61,449 nucleotides of DNA from assembly GCF_025060755.1 (NCBI RefSeq), contig NZ_JANYUY010000049.1:1-61449 (forward strand), given 5' to 3'. Under the pieces are notes generated by a model. It was given only the letters and a program-made list of their open reading frames with translations. It was not told the DNA's origin and did not search any database. Origin of the DNA: Paenibacillus doosanensis. Lineage in GTDB: Bacteria; Bacillota; Bacilli; Paenibacillales; NBRC-103111. This document shows positions 25,483 through 33,159 of the stretch, piece by piece. How positions within the stretch are numbered: the stretch's first letter is position 1; every line of letters starts with the position of its first letter. A program made the position numbers and the translations under genes.

Positions 25483-26014
25483 CCCGTGTCCGGTGCCAGC
25501 CGCTCGCTCTCGAAGCAATGAGCCTGACGATAACTCTTACGGACTTAGCTGCCGTTATTAGCACCAATATCGCACTTTTGGATCTCTAAAGGACATGGCT
25601 GCAGCTATTTGACGCCAATGTCGCATTTCGGCAGCAGATTCGGGTCAATAGGTGCTGTCATGTCCGTTATGATTTGAAATCGGCGGATTGCACCGTATTT
25701 ACAGCTGTGACGTCCGTTAGCTTTCCTCAGCGTTGAAGTGAGCGGATATCCCCGCAATCCGCGCATTTCTTAATCTTGCACGGCAAAAAGCCCCTCCCGA
25801 GATACGACTTACGGGAAGAGCCTAGTTTGTCCATAGAAAAAAAGATGATGCGAAGCAGCATGAATCCTCGTTTTGCAGCATGCGCTCTACCAGTGCGGTG
25901 AAAAAGCCCGCTGCGGCACCCATTCGATCTTCTGCTCGCTCTCATCCCCCGGATTTATCGAATGGTTAGTCCTTGAATGGGTTGAAAACCGGGAACAAAG
26001 GCGAACGCTCACGC
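25483..26014. other. intergenic region with 50-bp-period repeats and a stray terminator
   Basis: Between 25541 and 25720 there are four degenerate units of about 50 bp, some inverted, built around GGACATGGCTGC / GCTGT...GTCCGTTA. At about 25790-25830 a minus-strand hairpin (GCTCTTCCCG / CGGGAGGGGC, then T5) looks like a terminator with no intact gene ending there. No credible gene is seen. Confidence 0.5.
25541..25720. repeat. degenerate ~50-bp repeat array, copy 1
   Basis: GGAC(T/A)T(A/G)GCTGC recurs at 25541 and 25591, with CCAATATCGCACTT and CCAATGTCGCATTT at matching offsets (period 50). Two inverted units follow. The same unit, also at period 50, occurs at 50841-50900. Confidence 0.55.
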
Positions 26015-26140
26015 TTATCTAGATGGCTCTTGCTTGGCGATGGCTGCTTCTTCCCGGACTTCTAAGAGTCTGTTCGACGGAGTTACTTGTGATCTCCCCG
26101 TAGTCTCCAGCCGATAGAGCTCCCATAAGTGATCCGCGCC
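26015..26140 (-). pseudogene. possible coding remnant in frame after the ArsR stop
   Basis: Directly after the TAA of the ArsR gene the same frame stays open for 41 codons (GADHLWELYRLETTGRSQ, then RLLEVREEAAIAKQEPSR) before a second TAA. The composition looks protein-like rather than random. It could be a remnant of another gene or an ancestral extension. I do not recognise a family. Confidence 0.25.
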
Positions 26141-26467
26141 TTATAATTCTTCAGTCATCGTATGATTCTGCGCGGCTTGCAGAATCGTACTCAGCAAATT
26201 CGGAAACCGGACCTCCAGATCTTCCGTCCGGAGCGAGACAAAATGCTGCGTTCCCTGAATCCGGACGCGGACGATTCCCGCTTCCCTGAGCGTACGAATA
26301 TGATGAGACAAGGTCGATTTGGCTATCGGCACTTCAAACGTGCTGCAGGACTGCTCCCCTTGCTTCGCAATGGTATGCACAAGACAGAGCCGGGTCGGGT
26401 CGCTTAGCGCGTAGAGGACGGAACCGAGTTGTATTTCCTCCGCGGCGGGATGATATAAAATTTTCAA
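26141..26467 (-). CDS. ArsR family repressor
   Basis: A 108-residue winged-helix regulator: LGSVLYALSDPTRLCLVHTI, STFEVPIAKSTLSHHIRTLREAG and RIQGTQHFVSLRTEDLE. It lacks an obvious metal-binding ELCVCDL cysteine pair; the single CS(T) near the recognition helix is the only cysteine in that area. The start is TTG at 26467 with AGGGGG upstream. It is divergent from the Tet-like MFS pump, with an 18-bp palindrome over that gene's transcription start, so it most likely represses the pump. Confidence 0.88.
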   Translation of the reverse strand: MKILYHPAAEEIQLGSVLYALSDPTRLCLVHTIAKQGEQSCSTFEVPIAKSTLSHHIRTLREAGIVRVRIQGTQHFVSLRTEDLEVRFPNLLSTILQAAQNHTMTEEL

Positions 26468-26506
26468 TTACATCGCCCCCTTTTCCGGAAATTTACACTT
26501 TACCTG

Positions 26507-26535
26507 TTGAATTATACCACAACCCGTGCTATATT
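26507..26535 (+). promoter_or_regulatory. promoter of the Tet(L)-like MFS gene
   Basis: TTGAAT (26507-26512), 17-base spacer, TATATT (26530-26535). Transcription would start near 26543, inside the palindrome at 26542-26559. Confidence 0.65.
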
Positions 26536-26541
26536 TCTATT

Positions 26542-26559
26542 GTTCGATAACAATCGAAC
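26542..26559. promoter_or_regulatory. candidate ArsR operator
   Basis: GTTCGAT-AACA-ATCGAAC, a perfect 7-bp-arm palindrome immediately downstream of the -10 box, where a bound repressor would block the MFS gene. An overlapping ATTGTT/AACAAT palindrome lies at 26539-26554. Confidence 0.6.
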
Positions 26560-26640
26560 TAAATGACAAACTATCCCTCATGCCCTTCGGACACAGCATG
26601 CTGAGGAGCGGCATGATGCCACTAAAGGAGGCTTAACCTC

Positions 26641-28044
26641 ATGAACCAACCGTCCGCAATCCATGATCCATCGGCGGAGACCGCCGCCGGCGGCGCCTTC
26701 AAAGAGCGGCTGATCATTCCGCTGCTCGGCTTCACCGTCATTCTCGTCGTGATGAACACGATGATGTTCAATCTCGCCCTGCCGCAGATTACCCAAGACT
26801 TCGGCTTATCGGCGATTGCGGCTTCGTGGATCGTGACAGGGTATTCGATCGTCTTCGCGATCTCCTCCATCACGTATTCCCGCTTGTCGGATTTCGTGCC
26901 GATCCGCAAGCTGTTCATGATCGGGCTCTTGTCGCTGGGCTTCGCTTCGCTGCTTGGCTTCTTCAGCCATCATTTCATCCCGCTGCTAATCGCCAGGCTG
27001 ATTCAAGCGTCCGGCGCGGCTTCGGTTCCGGCCCTCGGCATCGTCCTGCTAACCCGCTACATTCCGCTGACGCGCCGGGGCAAAGCAATGGCGACGGTCA
27101 TGTCGGCCAGCTCGCTCGGCCTCGGCCTCGGTCCCGTAATCGGCGGTTCCATCACCCAGTATTTGGGCTGGAACGATCTGTTCCTCGTCACCGCCGCCAC
27201 GCTGCTGCTTGTGCCCGTGTTTTACCGGCTGCTGCCCAAGGAACGGCCTCAGCGAGGCTCCTTCGACATCGCCGGAGCCGTCCTGATCGGCGTCGGAACG
27301 ACAGGGATGCTGCTGTTTCTGACCAGCCGCTCCTGGATTATGCTCGCCGCCGGGCTGCTCGCCCTCATCCTGTTCTGGCAGCGGATTAAACGCACGGCCA
27401 ATCCTTTCGTCCAGCCTGCACTGTTCGGCAACAAATCGTATTTGAACTTAAGCGCGCTCGGCATCATGGCTTATATGAGCAGCTTCGTCACGCTATTCCT
27501 GCTTCCGCAAGTGCTGGCGCATCTGTACGCCATGTCTCCGGGGCAATCGGGGCTTGTGCTGTTCCCCGGAGCCGTCCTGTCGATGCTCGCCTCGAACTGG
27601 ATCGGCAAAATGATCGACCGCTTCGGCAACAGCGCGCTGTTCCGTTACGCTCCATGGCCTCTGGCCGCCGCTGCCGGACTGTTCGCTTTATTCGCAGTGC
27701 ATTCCGTCTTTGCCATCGTCGCCAGCTACATGCTGCTCAGCATCAGCTTCTCGGCGCTCACGACAAGCGTATCCAACGAAATTTCGCGCATAGTGCTCAA
27801 AGAATATATCGGTGCAGGCATGGGATTGTTCCAGTTGCTGCAGTTTTTCAGCGGGGCCTTCAGCGTCGCCGTTACCGGCACATCGCTTACGATGCAGCGG
27901 AATCTCCCGCTTCCTCATGCGTACGCCAACATTTTCTGGGGCATGACGATCGTCGGAGCGATTGCCATCCTCTGCTCCTTGCTGTACCGCGCCGAGAAGG
28001 GACGCCCGCAAATGAAGATGAAGGTGCCTGCGGACAGCGAATAA
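26641..28044 (+). CDS. MFS drug:H+ antiporter, Tet(K/L)-like (14 helices)
   Basis: A 467-residue transporter close in length to Tet(K)/Tet(L). It has the DHA2-type N-terminus (VVMNTMMFNLALPQITQDFG, then ASWIVTGYSIVFAISS), motif A as SRLSDFVPIRKLF and motif C as SLGLGLGPVIGG. The extra central helix pair (GAVLIGVGTTGMLLFLTSRS) gives about 14 helices. The start has AAAGGAGG upstream. Control is probably by the divergent ArsR repressor. The substrate may be a drug or metabolite; tetracycline resistance should not be assumed from this resemblance. Confidence 0.85.
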   Translation: MNQPSAIHDPSAETAAGGAFKERLIIPLLGFTVILVVMNTMMFNLALPQITQDFGLSAIAASWIVTGYSIVFAISSITYSRLSDFVPIRKLFMIGLLSLGFASLLGFFSHHFIPLLIARLIQASGAASVPALGIVLLTRYIPLTRRGKAMATVMSASSLGLGLGPVIGGSITQYLGWNDLFLVTAATLLLVPVFYRLLPKERPQRGSFDIAGAVLIGVGTTGMLLFLTSRSWIMLAAGLLALILFWQRIKRTANPFVQPALFGNKSYLNLSALGIMAYMSSFVTLFLLPQVLAHLYAMSPGQSGLVLFPGAVLSMLASNWIGKMIDRFGNSALFRYAPWPLAAAAGLFALFAVHSVFAIVASYMLLSISFSALTTSVSNEISRIVLKEYIGAGMGLFQLLQFFSGAFSVAVTGTSLTMQRNLPLPHAYANIFWGMTIVGAIAILCSLLYRAEKGRPQMKMKVPADSE

Positions 28045-28080
28045 ACGAACGCCTCTGGACCCAATGAAGCTTGAGCATCT

Positions 28081-28260
28081 TTATTTCACCGAGCCGACCA
28101 TGCCCGCGACAAATTGCTTTTGCATCAGGAAAAACACAAACGCCGTCGGCAGCGTCGAAATGACGATGGCCGTCATGATGACGCCGAAATCCGGGGAATA
28201 GCTGGAGCCCAGGTTGGAGATCAGCAGCGGGATCGTCCGCTTCTCCGGAGATTGAACTAC
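28081..28260 (-). pseudogene. C-terminal remnant of a sugar ABC transporter permease
   Basis: The minus-strand frame ending at 28081 reads EKRTIPLLISNLG, then SYSPDFGVIMTAIVIS and FVFFLMQKQFVAGMVGSVK. This is the characteristic end of MalG-type (carbohydrate ABC) permeases, which normally have about 275-300 residues. Only some 55-60 residues remain and homology stops near 28256. The rest of the gene is absent, so this is a truncated relic, perhaps left by a deletion or insertion between the MFS and MATE genes. Confidence 0.7.
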
Positions 28261-28279
28261 GATAATTCCGCATATGCCA

Positions 28280-28321
28280 AAGAACCTCCCGTCCCACAAA
28301 AGTGGAACGGAAGGTTCTTAA
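28280..28321 (-). terminator. hairpin downstream of the MATE gene
   Basis: AAGAACCT(c)CCGT(c)CCAC pairs with GTGG(a)ACGG(a)AGGTTCTT around an AAAA loop. The T tract is short on both strands. It lies 55 nt past the MATE stop and is its likely terminator. Confidence 0.55.
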
Positions 28322-28375
28322 CCGCAGGCGCATCCCGCTTGAGGAGCGGCGCTCCTCTCTCTTCGTGCCCCGCAT

Positions 28376-29770
28376 TTACGCTCCGACCGATTGCTCTTTG
28401 AACTCCGCCTTGACCAGACCGTGCTTTTCCCAGGCCCGGCTCTTCCACCGGAAATACATAATGACCGCGCGGGCCCATTCATCCGATGCGATCGCCAGCC
28501 AAATGCCGGCAAGGCCCATGTCCAGCTTGAAGACGAACAAATAGCCCAGCGACAAGCTCATCCCGACCATCGTAAACATGCCGACCCACAGCGGGTATTT
28601 GGCGTCGCCGGCGGCGCGCAGCGAGTTGATGAGCACGATGTTCATCGTCCGCCCGGTTTCAAGCAGGATACTCAGCAGCAGCACATTGGCGCCGAGCCGG
28701 ATAATTTCCGGGTCTACCGTGAAAATGCCCATCAGCTGCTTGCGCAGCGTGATAACGACCGCCACCATCAGCAGCGTCGCGGCGCTGGCCCATTTCACGC
28801 TTTTCAATACGCGCAGATAAGCTTCATCCTGCCGGTTGCCGCCGACCAGTCTGCCGACAATAATCGCCGTTCCCATGCCGATCGCAATGGCGAACAAGTA
28901 GATGAACATCGAGATGTTAGCGGCGTACTGTCTGGCCGCCAGCGCCTCCGCTCCGAGGAACGTCGCATAGAACAGGAAGATCGTCTGGCAAATATGGTAC
29001 ATAACCTGCTCCAGCGCCGACGGAATGCCGATCTTCAATATTTTGCCGATATATTCCTTACTCAGGTTAAAATAATATTTGACCTCGATCCGCACCTCGG
29101 TGACGCGGTACAGCAGCCACAAGAAGACGAGCAGCGCAACCGCCCGGCTGCCTACCGAAGAGATCGCCGCCCCTTGAACCCCCAGCTCCGGAAAGCCGAA
29201 ATGGCCGAAGATCAGCGTATAGTTGCCTGCAATGTGAACGACATTCATCCCTAACGACACGAGCATCGCCGCCTTGGTGAAGCCGTGCACGCGGATGATC
29301 GCCGCAAGCGAATTGATGATCGCCTGCAGGAAGATGCCGCCGCCGACAATATACAAATAGCTGCGGGCGAAGGAGAGAATTTCGCCGGACAGATTCAACG
29401 TCTCCAGCAGCCTGCCGCTGAACAAGACGAAGCAAGCGCTGATCACAAGTCCGATAAGCAGGTTGAGCGTTACCGCGTGCGCGGAAATTCGGGCCGCTTC
29501 AATATATTTGCGCGAGCCGATATATTGCGATACGACGATCGACGCCCCGTTGCCGATCACTTCAAGAATCAAAATCGCGATAAACAAATATTGATTCGCC
29601 GCTCCGACGCCCGAGACCGCATTATCCGATATGGCGCTCAGCATGAACGTATCGGCGATGCCCATAAGCATAAACAAAAAAACTTCCAGAAAGATCGGCC
29701 AAGTGAGAAAAAACAGATTGAACTGCTCCGGCCGTTTGCCTTGCTCTTGTTGTCCGTGAATGGATTCCAT
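28376..29770 (-). CDS. MATE family efflux transporter
   Basis: A 464-residue, 12-helix multidrug and toxic-compound extrusion protein. The N-terminus has FNLFFLTWPIFLEVFLFMLMG and DTFMLSAISDNAVSGVGAANQ. The repeated second half begins near KILKIGIPSALEQVMYHICQ. It pumps cationic compounds with Na+ or H+. The ATG at 29770 is favoured over a GTG nine bases upstream because AGGTGG lies six bases before it. It is a single-gene unit with its hairpin at 28280. Confidence 0.9.
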   Translation of the reverse strand: MESIHGQQEQGKRPEQFNLFFLTWPIFLEVFLFMLMGIADTFMLSAISDNAVSGVGAANQYLFIAILILEVIGNGASIVVSQYIGSRKYIEAARISAHAVTLNLLIGLVISACFVLFSGRLLETLNLSGEILSFARSYLYIVGGGIFLQAIINSLAAIIRVHGFTKAAMLVSLGMNVVHIAGNYTLIFGHFGFPELGVQGAAISSVGSRAVALLVFLWLLYRVTEVRIEVKYYFNLSKEYIGKILKIGIPSALEQVMYHICQTIFLFYATFLGAEALAARQYAANISMFIYLFAIAIGMGTAIIVGRLVGGNRQDEAYLRVLKSVKWASAATLLMVAVVITLRKQLMGIFTVDPEIIRLGANVLLLSILLETGRTMNIVLINSLRAAGDAKYPLWVGMFTMVGMSLSLGYLFVFKLDMGLAGIWLAIASDEWARAVIMYFRWKSRAWEKHGLVKAEFKEQSVGA

Positions 29771-29944
29771 GTTGCCCACCTTTTCGCTAAAAGTACCGTT
29801 GCTCCGACTCTAAACTCAGGTATCGTAGCACAGTTCCTTTCCCGTGAAAAGACTCATTTTGCGATTTTACAAAAGTTTCAAATTGAGTGCGCTTACTTTT
29901 GCTTAAACGCTTAACCATTGGCCGAATGGCGATTAAATGACGAC

Positions 29945-29969
29945 AAAAAGAGCAGCCCGTACAGGCTGC
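29945..29969 (-). terminator. terminator of the Gfo/Idh/MocA gene
   Basis: GCAGCC, loop TGTAC-type, GGCTGC followed by TCTTTTTG on the minus strand, starting about 20 nt after the stop at 29989. Confidence 0.75.
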
Positions 29970-29988
29970 CCGTCGCTCTATTTATTCA

Positions 29989-30960
29989 CTATGCCAACCG
30001 AATCGGCGCTCCTGCTTGAGCCGAGCGAAGCGCGGCGACCGCAATCGCCTGCGTCTTGACCGCATCCTCGTACGGCGAAAGAATACCGGAGGTATCTCCC
30101 GTCCGGACCGCATGCAGGAACGCTTCGTGCGCGCGTACGTACGGATTGGTTTGGTTGCGGTATTCGAATACGGTCGATTTGCCCGTATCCTTCAGCGATT
30201 CGTTCGTCAGCTCCATCACGCCTTGATCGGTATACAGATGCAATCCGATTCGGCCGCCCCCGGGCAGGATGCACGTATTCGACAGCGTCGCCACCGCGCC
30301 GCTCGCCAGCTTGATCGTCACCGTGCCGACATCCGGCGTCGTTACTCCTTCTTCGACGAGGTGCATCACCCGGCTGCCGTAGGCCGCATACACTTCAACC
30401 GCTTCGCCCATCGTGTAACGCATCAAATCGACGATATGCGTCGTCTGCTCGATGAATTGTCCTCCGGAGCCGTCCTGCTTGCGCCACCACGGCACGCGCG
30501 GCATGCCGCCCATCCAATAGCCGAGCCCCATCCCGATCGTCCGCTCTCCTAACATGGAGAGAGCCCGCTGCGTGGAATCCATATAGCGGAAGTGATACCC
30601 GACCGAAGTGACCAGCTTCTTCGCCTGAACGCTTTCGAGCAGCGCGGAAGGCAGGACGAGGTCGATACCGACCGGCTTCTCGACGAAGAACGGAATGCCG
30701 CGCTCGATCAGCGCCCGTTCGGCTTCCCCATGAGCCATCGGCGGCACGCAGATATATACCGCGTCCAGCTTCGTCCCGTCCAGCATCGCATGAATGCTGT
30801 CATACCCTTGAGCCCCGTTCCATTCGGCGGCCGCCCGCTCCGCCTTATCCAGACTCGTCGCGCAAAAAGCTTGGATGTTAACATCGTCCATTTTGGCCAG
30901 CAAATTGCAGTGAAATCTCGTAAAGCCTCCGGTACCGACAAATCCGACATTCAGTGACAA
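29989..30960 (-). CDS. Gfo/Idh/MocA family oxidoreductase
   Basis: A 323-residue NAD(P)-dependent sugar/inositol dehydrogenase-like protein. The Rossmann motif is VGFVGTGGFTRFHCNLLAKM and the catalytic-Lys motif is FFVEKPVG (about residue 93). The C-terminal alpha/beta domain has GGMPRVPWWRKQDGSGGQFIEQTTHIVDL. The start is TTG at 30960 with GGAGGG eight bases upstream. It lies downstream of an aldose epimerase gene on the same strand, which suggests a shared sugar-conversion role. The substrate is unknown. Confidence 0.88.
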   Translation of the reverse strand: MSLNVGFVGTGGFTRFHCNLLAKMDDVNIQAFCATSLDKAERAAAEWNGAQGYDSIHAMLDGTKLDAVYICVPPMAHGEAERALIERGIPFFVEKPVGIDLVLPSALLESVQAKKLVTSVGYHFRYMDSTQRALSMLGERTIGMGLGYWMGGMPRVPWWRKQDGSGGQFIEQTTHIVDLMRYTMGEAVEVYAAYGSRVMHLVEEGVTTPDVGTVTIKLASGAVATLSNTCILPGGGRIGLHLYTDQGVMELTNESLKDTGKSTVFEYRNQTNPYVRAHEAFLHAVRTGDTSGILSPYEDAVKTQAIAVAALRSAQAGAPIRLA

Positions 30961-31075
30961 CGTTTCATCCCTCCATGAAAGATCTTTTTGGCATCACTTA
31001 CCGATCGATCGCTAAAACCCCCCGGCCGCCGGGAGCATAATCGAATTGACGGCTCCCTCAAGGCTTGCTGCCGGA

Positions 31076-32083
31076 TTAGTTGAACTCTGCGTACATCCGC
31101 GTCCATGCATGCCAACTCTGGCCTGGCGCAAGCAGTTGAAAGCCCGTGAGCGATTCCGGCGCATCCACATTCGGCGCGTTGTTCGCCCAGGTCTGAGGCT
31201 CCGGACATACGAAGCCGCTGAGCCCGTCGTCGTTCCATACGGTCCAATGGCCGTATTTCGGATCGACTTCGTAGACGAGGCTGATGTTGCGGCGCGTATC
31301 CGTCAAGGCCGCCCCATAGAACGGCTTGCCGCCGCGTTCCATCGGCCCGCCGGTAAAATGATTCGCATACGGAGTTCCCGTCGGCCGTATGCCTTCTCCG
31401 CGCAGCGCCCGGTCGCTTTCGCTCAGAGGCAGCAGCTTGCCCGTCGATACGAACAGCGGCGTTACCTCCCACTGCTCCGCTACGGAGATCGCCAGGCGAT
31501 AATCCTCCTCCCGGCCTTCTTCGTGAAACGGTACCCGCAGCGCAGTATGAAATCCGACGCCGAACGGCATCGGCTCGCCGCTTTGATTCGTAATTCGCAC
31601 CTGCTGGTGCAGTCCCTTCTCGGACAACGTATAAGCAAGCTCGTATGTAAATTCATGCGGAAAATAGGAAAACATTTCACCGTCTTGGCCCATCTCCATC
31701 AAGAAGACGACCTCGGCCGCCCCATTTTCCAAAATGCCGGCAGAATGAATCTGCCAAGGCCGTTTATGCAATATGCCATGCATAAAATGCGCCCCGTCGG
31801 AGCTGTTCAGCGGCAGCTCGTAACGGCGGTACGGCGTCGCAAACTTGCCGTCGATAATCCGGTTCGGCGGAAACAGCGGCGGCAGTCCGTAGCGCTGGCT
31901 CTTCTGGCGCAGCGTCTCTCCGTTCTCCGGCGTGCGGAGAAAGCTCAGCCCGTCCCCTGGCCGGCTCAGCTCAACCATATTGCTGCCCACGCTGTGCGCG
32001 ATGACCGCGCGGTAACCTCCCGCATCGATTTGAATGGCGGGCGCGTCGTCGAAATGCACCCTTTGAATGGAAGCCTGGCTCAT
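31076..32083 (-). CDS. aldose 1-epimerase family protein
   Basis: A 335-residue galactose-mutarotase-like protein. Recognisable are IDAGGYRAVIAHSVGSNMVEL, a substrate-proximal FMHGILHKRPWQI histidine region, and the EVDPKYGHWTVWND segment. It would interconvert anomers of an unknown sugar. The start at 32083 has GGGGG upstream; an in-frame alternative at 32122 lacks a site. It is followed by the Gfo/Idh/MocA gene after 115 bp. Confidence 0.8.
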   Translation of the reverse strand: MSQASIQRVHFDDAPAIQIDAGGYRAVIAHSVGSNMVELSRPGDGLSFLRTPENGETLRQKSQRYGLPPLFPPNRIIDGKFATPYRRYELPLNSSDGAHFMHGILHKRPWQIHSAGILENGAAEVVFLMEMGQDGEMFSYFPHEFTYELAYTLSEKGLHQQVRITNQSGEPMPFGVGFHTALRVPFHEEGREEDYRLAISVAEQWEVTPLFVSTGKLLPLSESDRALRGEGIRPTGTPYANHFTGGPMERGGKPFYGAALTDTRRNISLVYEVDPKYGHWTVWNDDGLSGFVCPEPQTWANNAPNVDAPESLTGFQLLAPGQSWHAWTRMYAEFN

Positions 32084-32224
32084 TGTAAATAGCCCCCTTG
32101 AGCAATAGAATGTCGTAAGCATTAGCTAGTCCCTTCCATTATCCAACAAATCGCCGCGGAGCGCAAAAACGTTTTTTGCGCATAGATCTTTCTCCTCTTG
32201 AGACGCTTGCTTTCGGCGCGGCGT

Positions 32225-32641
32225 TCAGTCGCTAAACAGAATCTCTCTGCTCAGCTTCACCTGCTCGATCATGTGTCCGATATTGCCTTCTCCCGCATAG
32301 AGCGCCATATCGAAAAAGTCCCGCTCCAAATCAGACCAATATAACTCGTTTTCGTCTCCGGAGACGATGACGTCTCGCTTCAATTTACCGACATACACCT
32401 CGACATAGCAATCCTGCAAATAATAGGTAAAATCCATCAGATGACGTAAGCGCACATCCTCCGCGGAAATTCCGGTTTCTTCCCGCAGCTCTCTGTAAGC
32501 CGCCTCCGGCCCCGGCTCCCCGGGTTCAATTTTGCCGCCGACCAGATTGCTTAGACCTAGATACGGCTCCTTCAAGCGTTTGCACATAAGCAGCCGGTCC
32601 ATATCTTTATTGTAGATCATAATGACGTTATACCCTTGCAT
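32225..32641 (-). CDS. Nudix hydrolase
   Basis: 138 residues with an intact Nudix box in GGKIEPGEPGPEAAYRELRE-ETGI (Gx5Ex7REUxEExGU) at about residues 36-58. It hydrolyses a nucleoside diphosphate linked to an unknown moiety (MutT-type). RBS GGAGGAG precedes the ATG. It is just downstream of a nucleoside 2-deoxyribosyltransferase-like gene (35 bp gap), so the pair may act on nucleotides. Confidence 0.9.
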   Translation of the reverse strand: MQGYNVIMIYNKDMDRLLMCKRLKEPYLGLSNLVGGKIEPGEPGPEAAYRELREETGISAEDVRLRHLMDFTYYLQDCYVEVYVGKLKRDVIVSGDENELYWSDLERDFFDMALYAGEGNIGHMIEQVKLSREILFSD

Positions 32642-32675
32642 GACCGGATCTCCTCCTTATATTTACGCGGCATGA

Positions 32676-33059
32676 TCATGCGCGGCAAATCCCTTCGATA
32701 AGCTCGTCTACCGTTCCGGTGAATACTCCAACTTCATCCAAATGGTAGAACGTGCTCGTCGTCTCCAGATTCACCGTTTCGCCGTTCGGAGCATATAGAT
32801 ACACCTTTTTGCCCGCTCCCAGCGCAATCCCCATTTCAATATGACTTCCTTTGCCGGCGGGCAGCATAATGATCAAGCAATCCGCATCCATAACGGCTTG
32901 CTTTTCTTGTTGACCGATTTCTTTGAACTGCTCTATCGTCGCATCTTTGAAGCCTTGCGTCCAATCGTAAGTCAAGCTCCAGCCTTTTTCCTTCAGCCCT
33001 TTGGTAACGGTTCTGACCGCGTCGATATTCCGAAAGCTGGATGCCGCATAAAATTTCAT
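32676..33059 (-). CDS. nucleoside 2-deoxyribosyltransferase-like protein
   Basis: A 127-residue Rossmann-like protein: MKFYAASSFRNIDAVRTVTKGL, an acidic-residue region DADCLIIMLPAGKGSHIEMGIALGAGKKVYLY (written here in part: HIEMGIALGAGKKVYLY), and a short C-terminus. The SHIEMGIALGAGK stretch matches the nucleoside 2-deoxyribosyltransferase/TIR-like fold active-site glutamate. A start at 33107 would add 16 residues and also has a weak site; I chose 33059, where the fold begins. A base-exchange or nucleoside hydrolase role is likely but not certain. Confidence 0.7.
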   Translation of the reverse strand: MKFYAASSFRNIDAVRTVTKGLKEKGWSLTYDWTQGFKDATIEQFKEIGQQEKQAVMDADCLIIMLPAGKGSHIEMGIALGAGKKVYLYAPNGETVNLETTSTFYHLDEVGVFTGTVDELIEGICRA

Positions 33060-33159
33060 ACCTTTCACCGCCAACAATATGTATTTAATAAAGGACAGAT
33101 TTCTCATCGTACACTCTCTTCGATAATAACCCGTTCGGCTTCGTTTGCGAAGGCTAAAC

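Noticed and set aside
26641-28044. Calling the MFS pump a tetracycline-resistance determinant
   Set aside because: Length and helix layout resemble Tet(K)/Tet(L), but general DHA2 pumps share these. Nothing in the sequence fixes the substrate.
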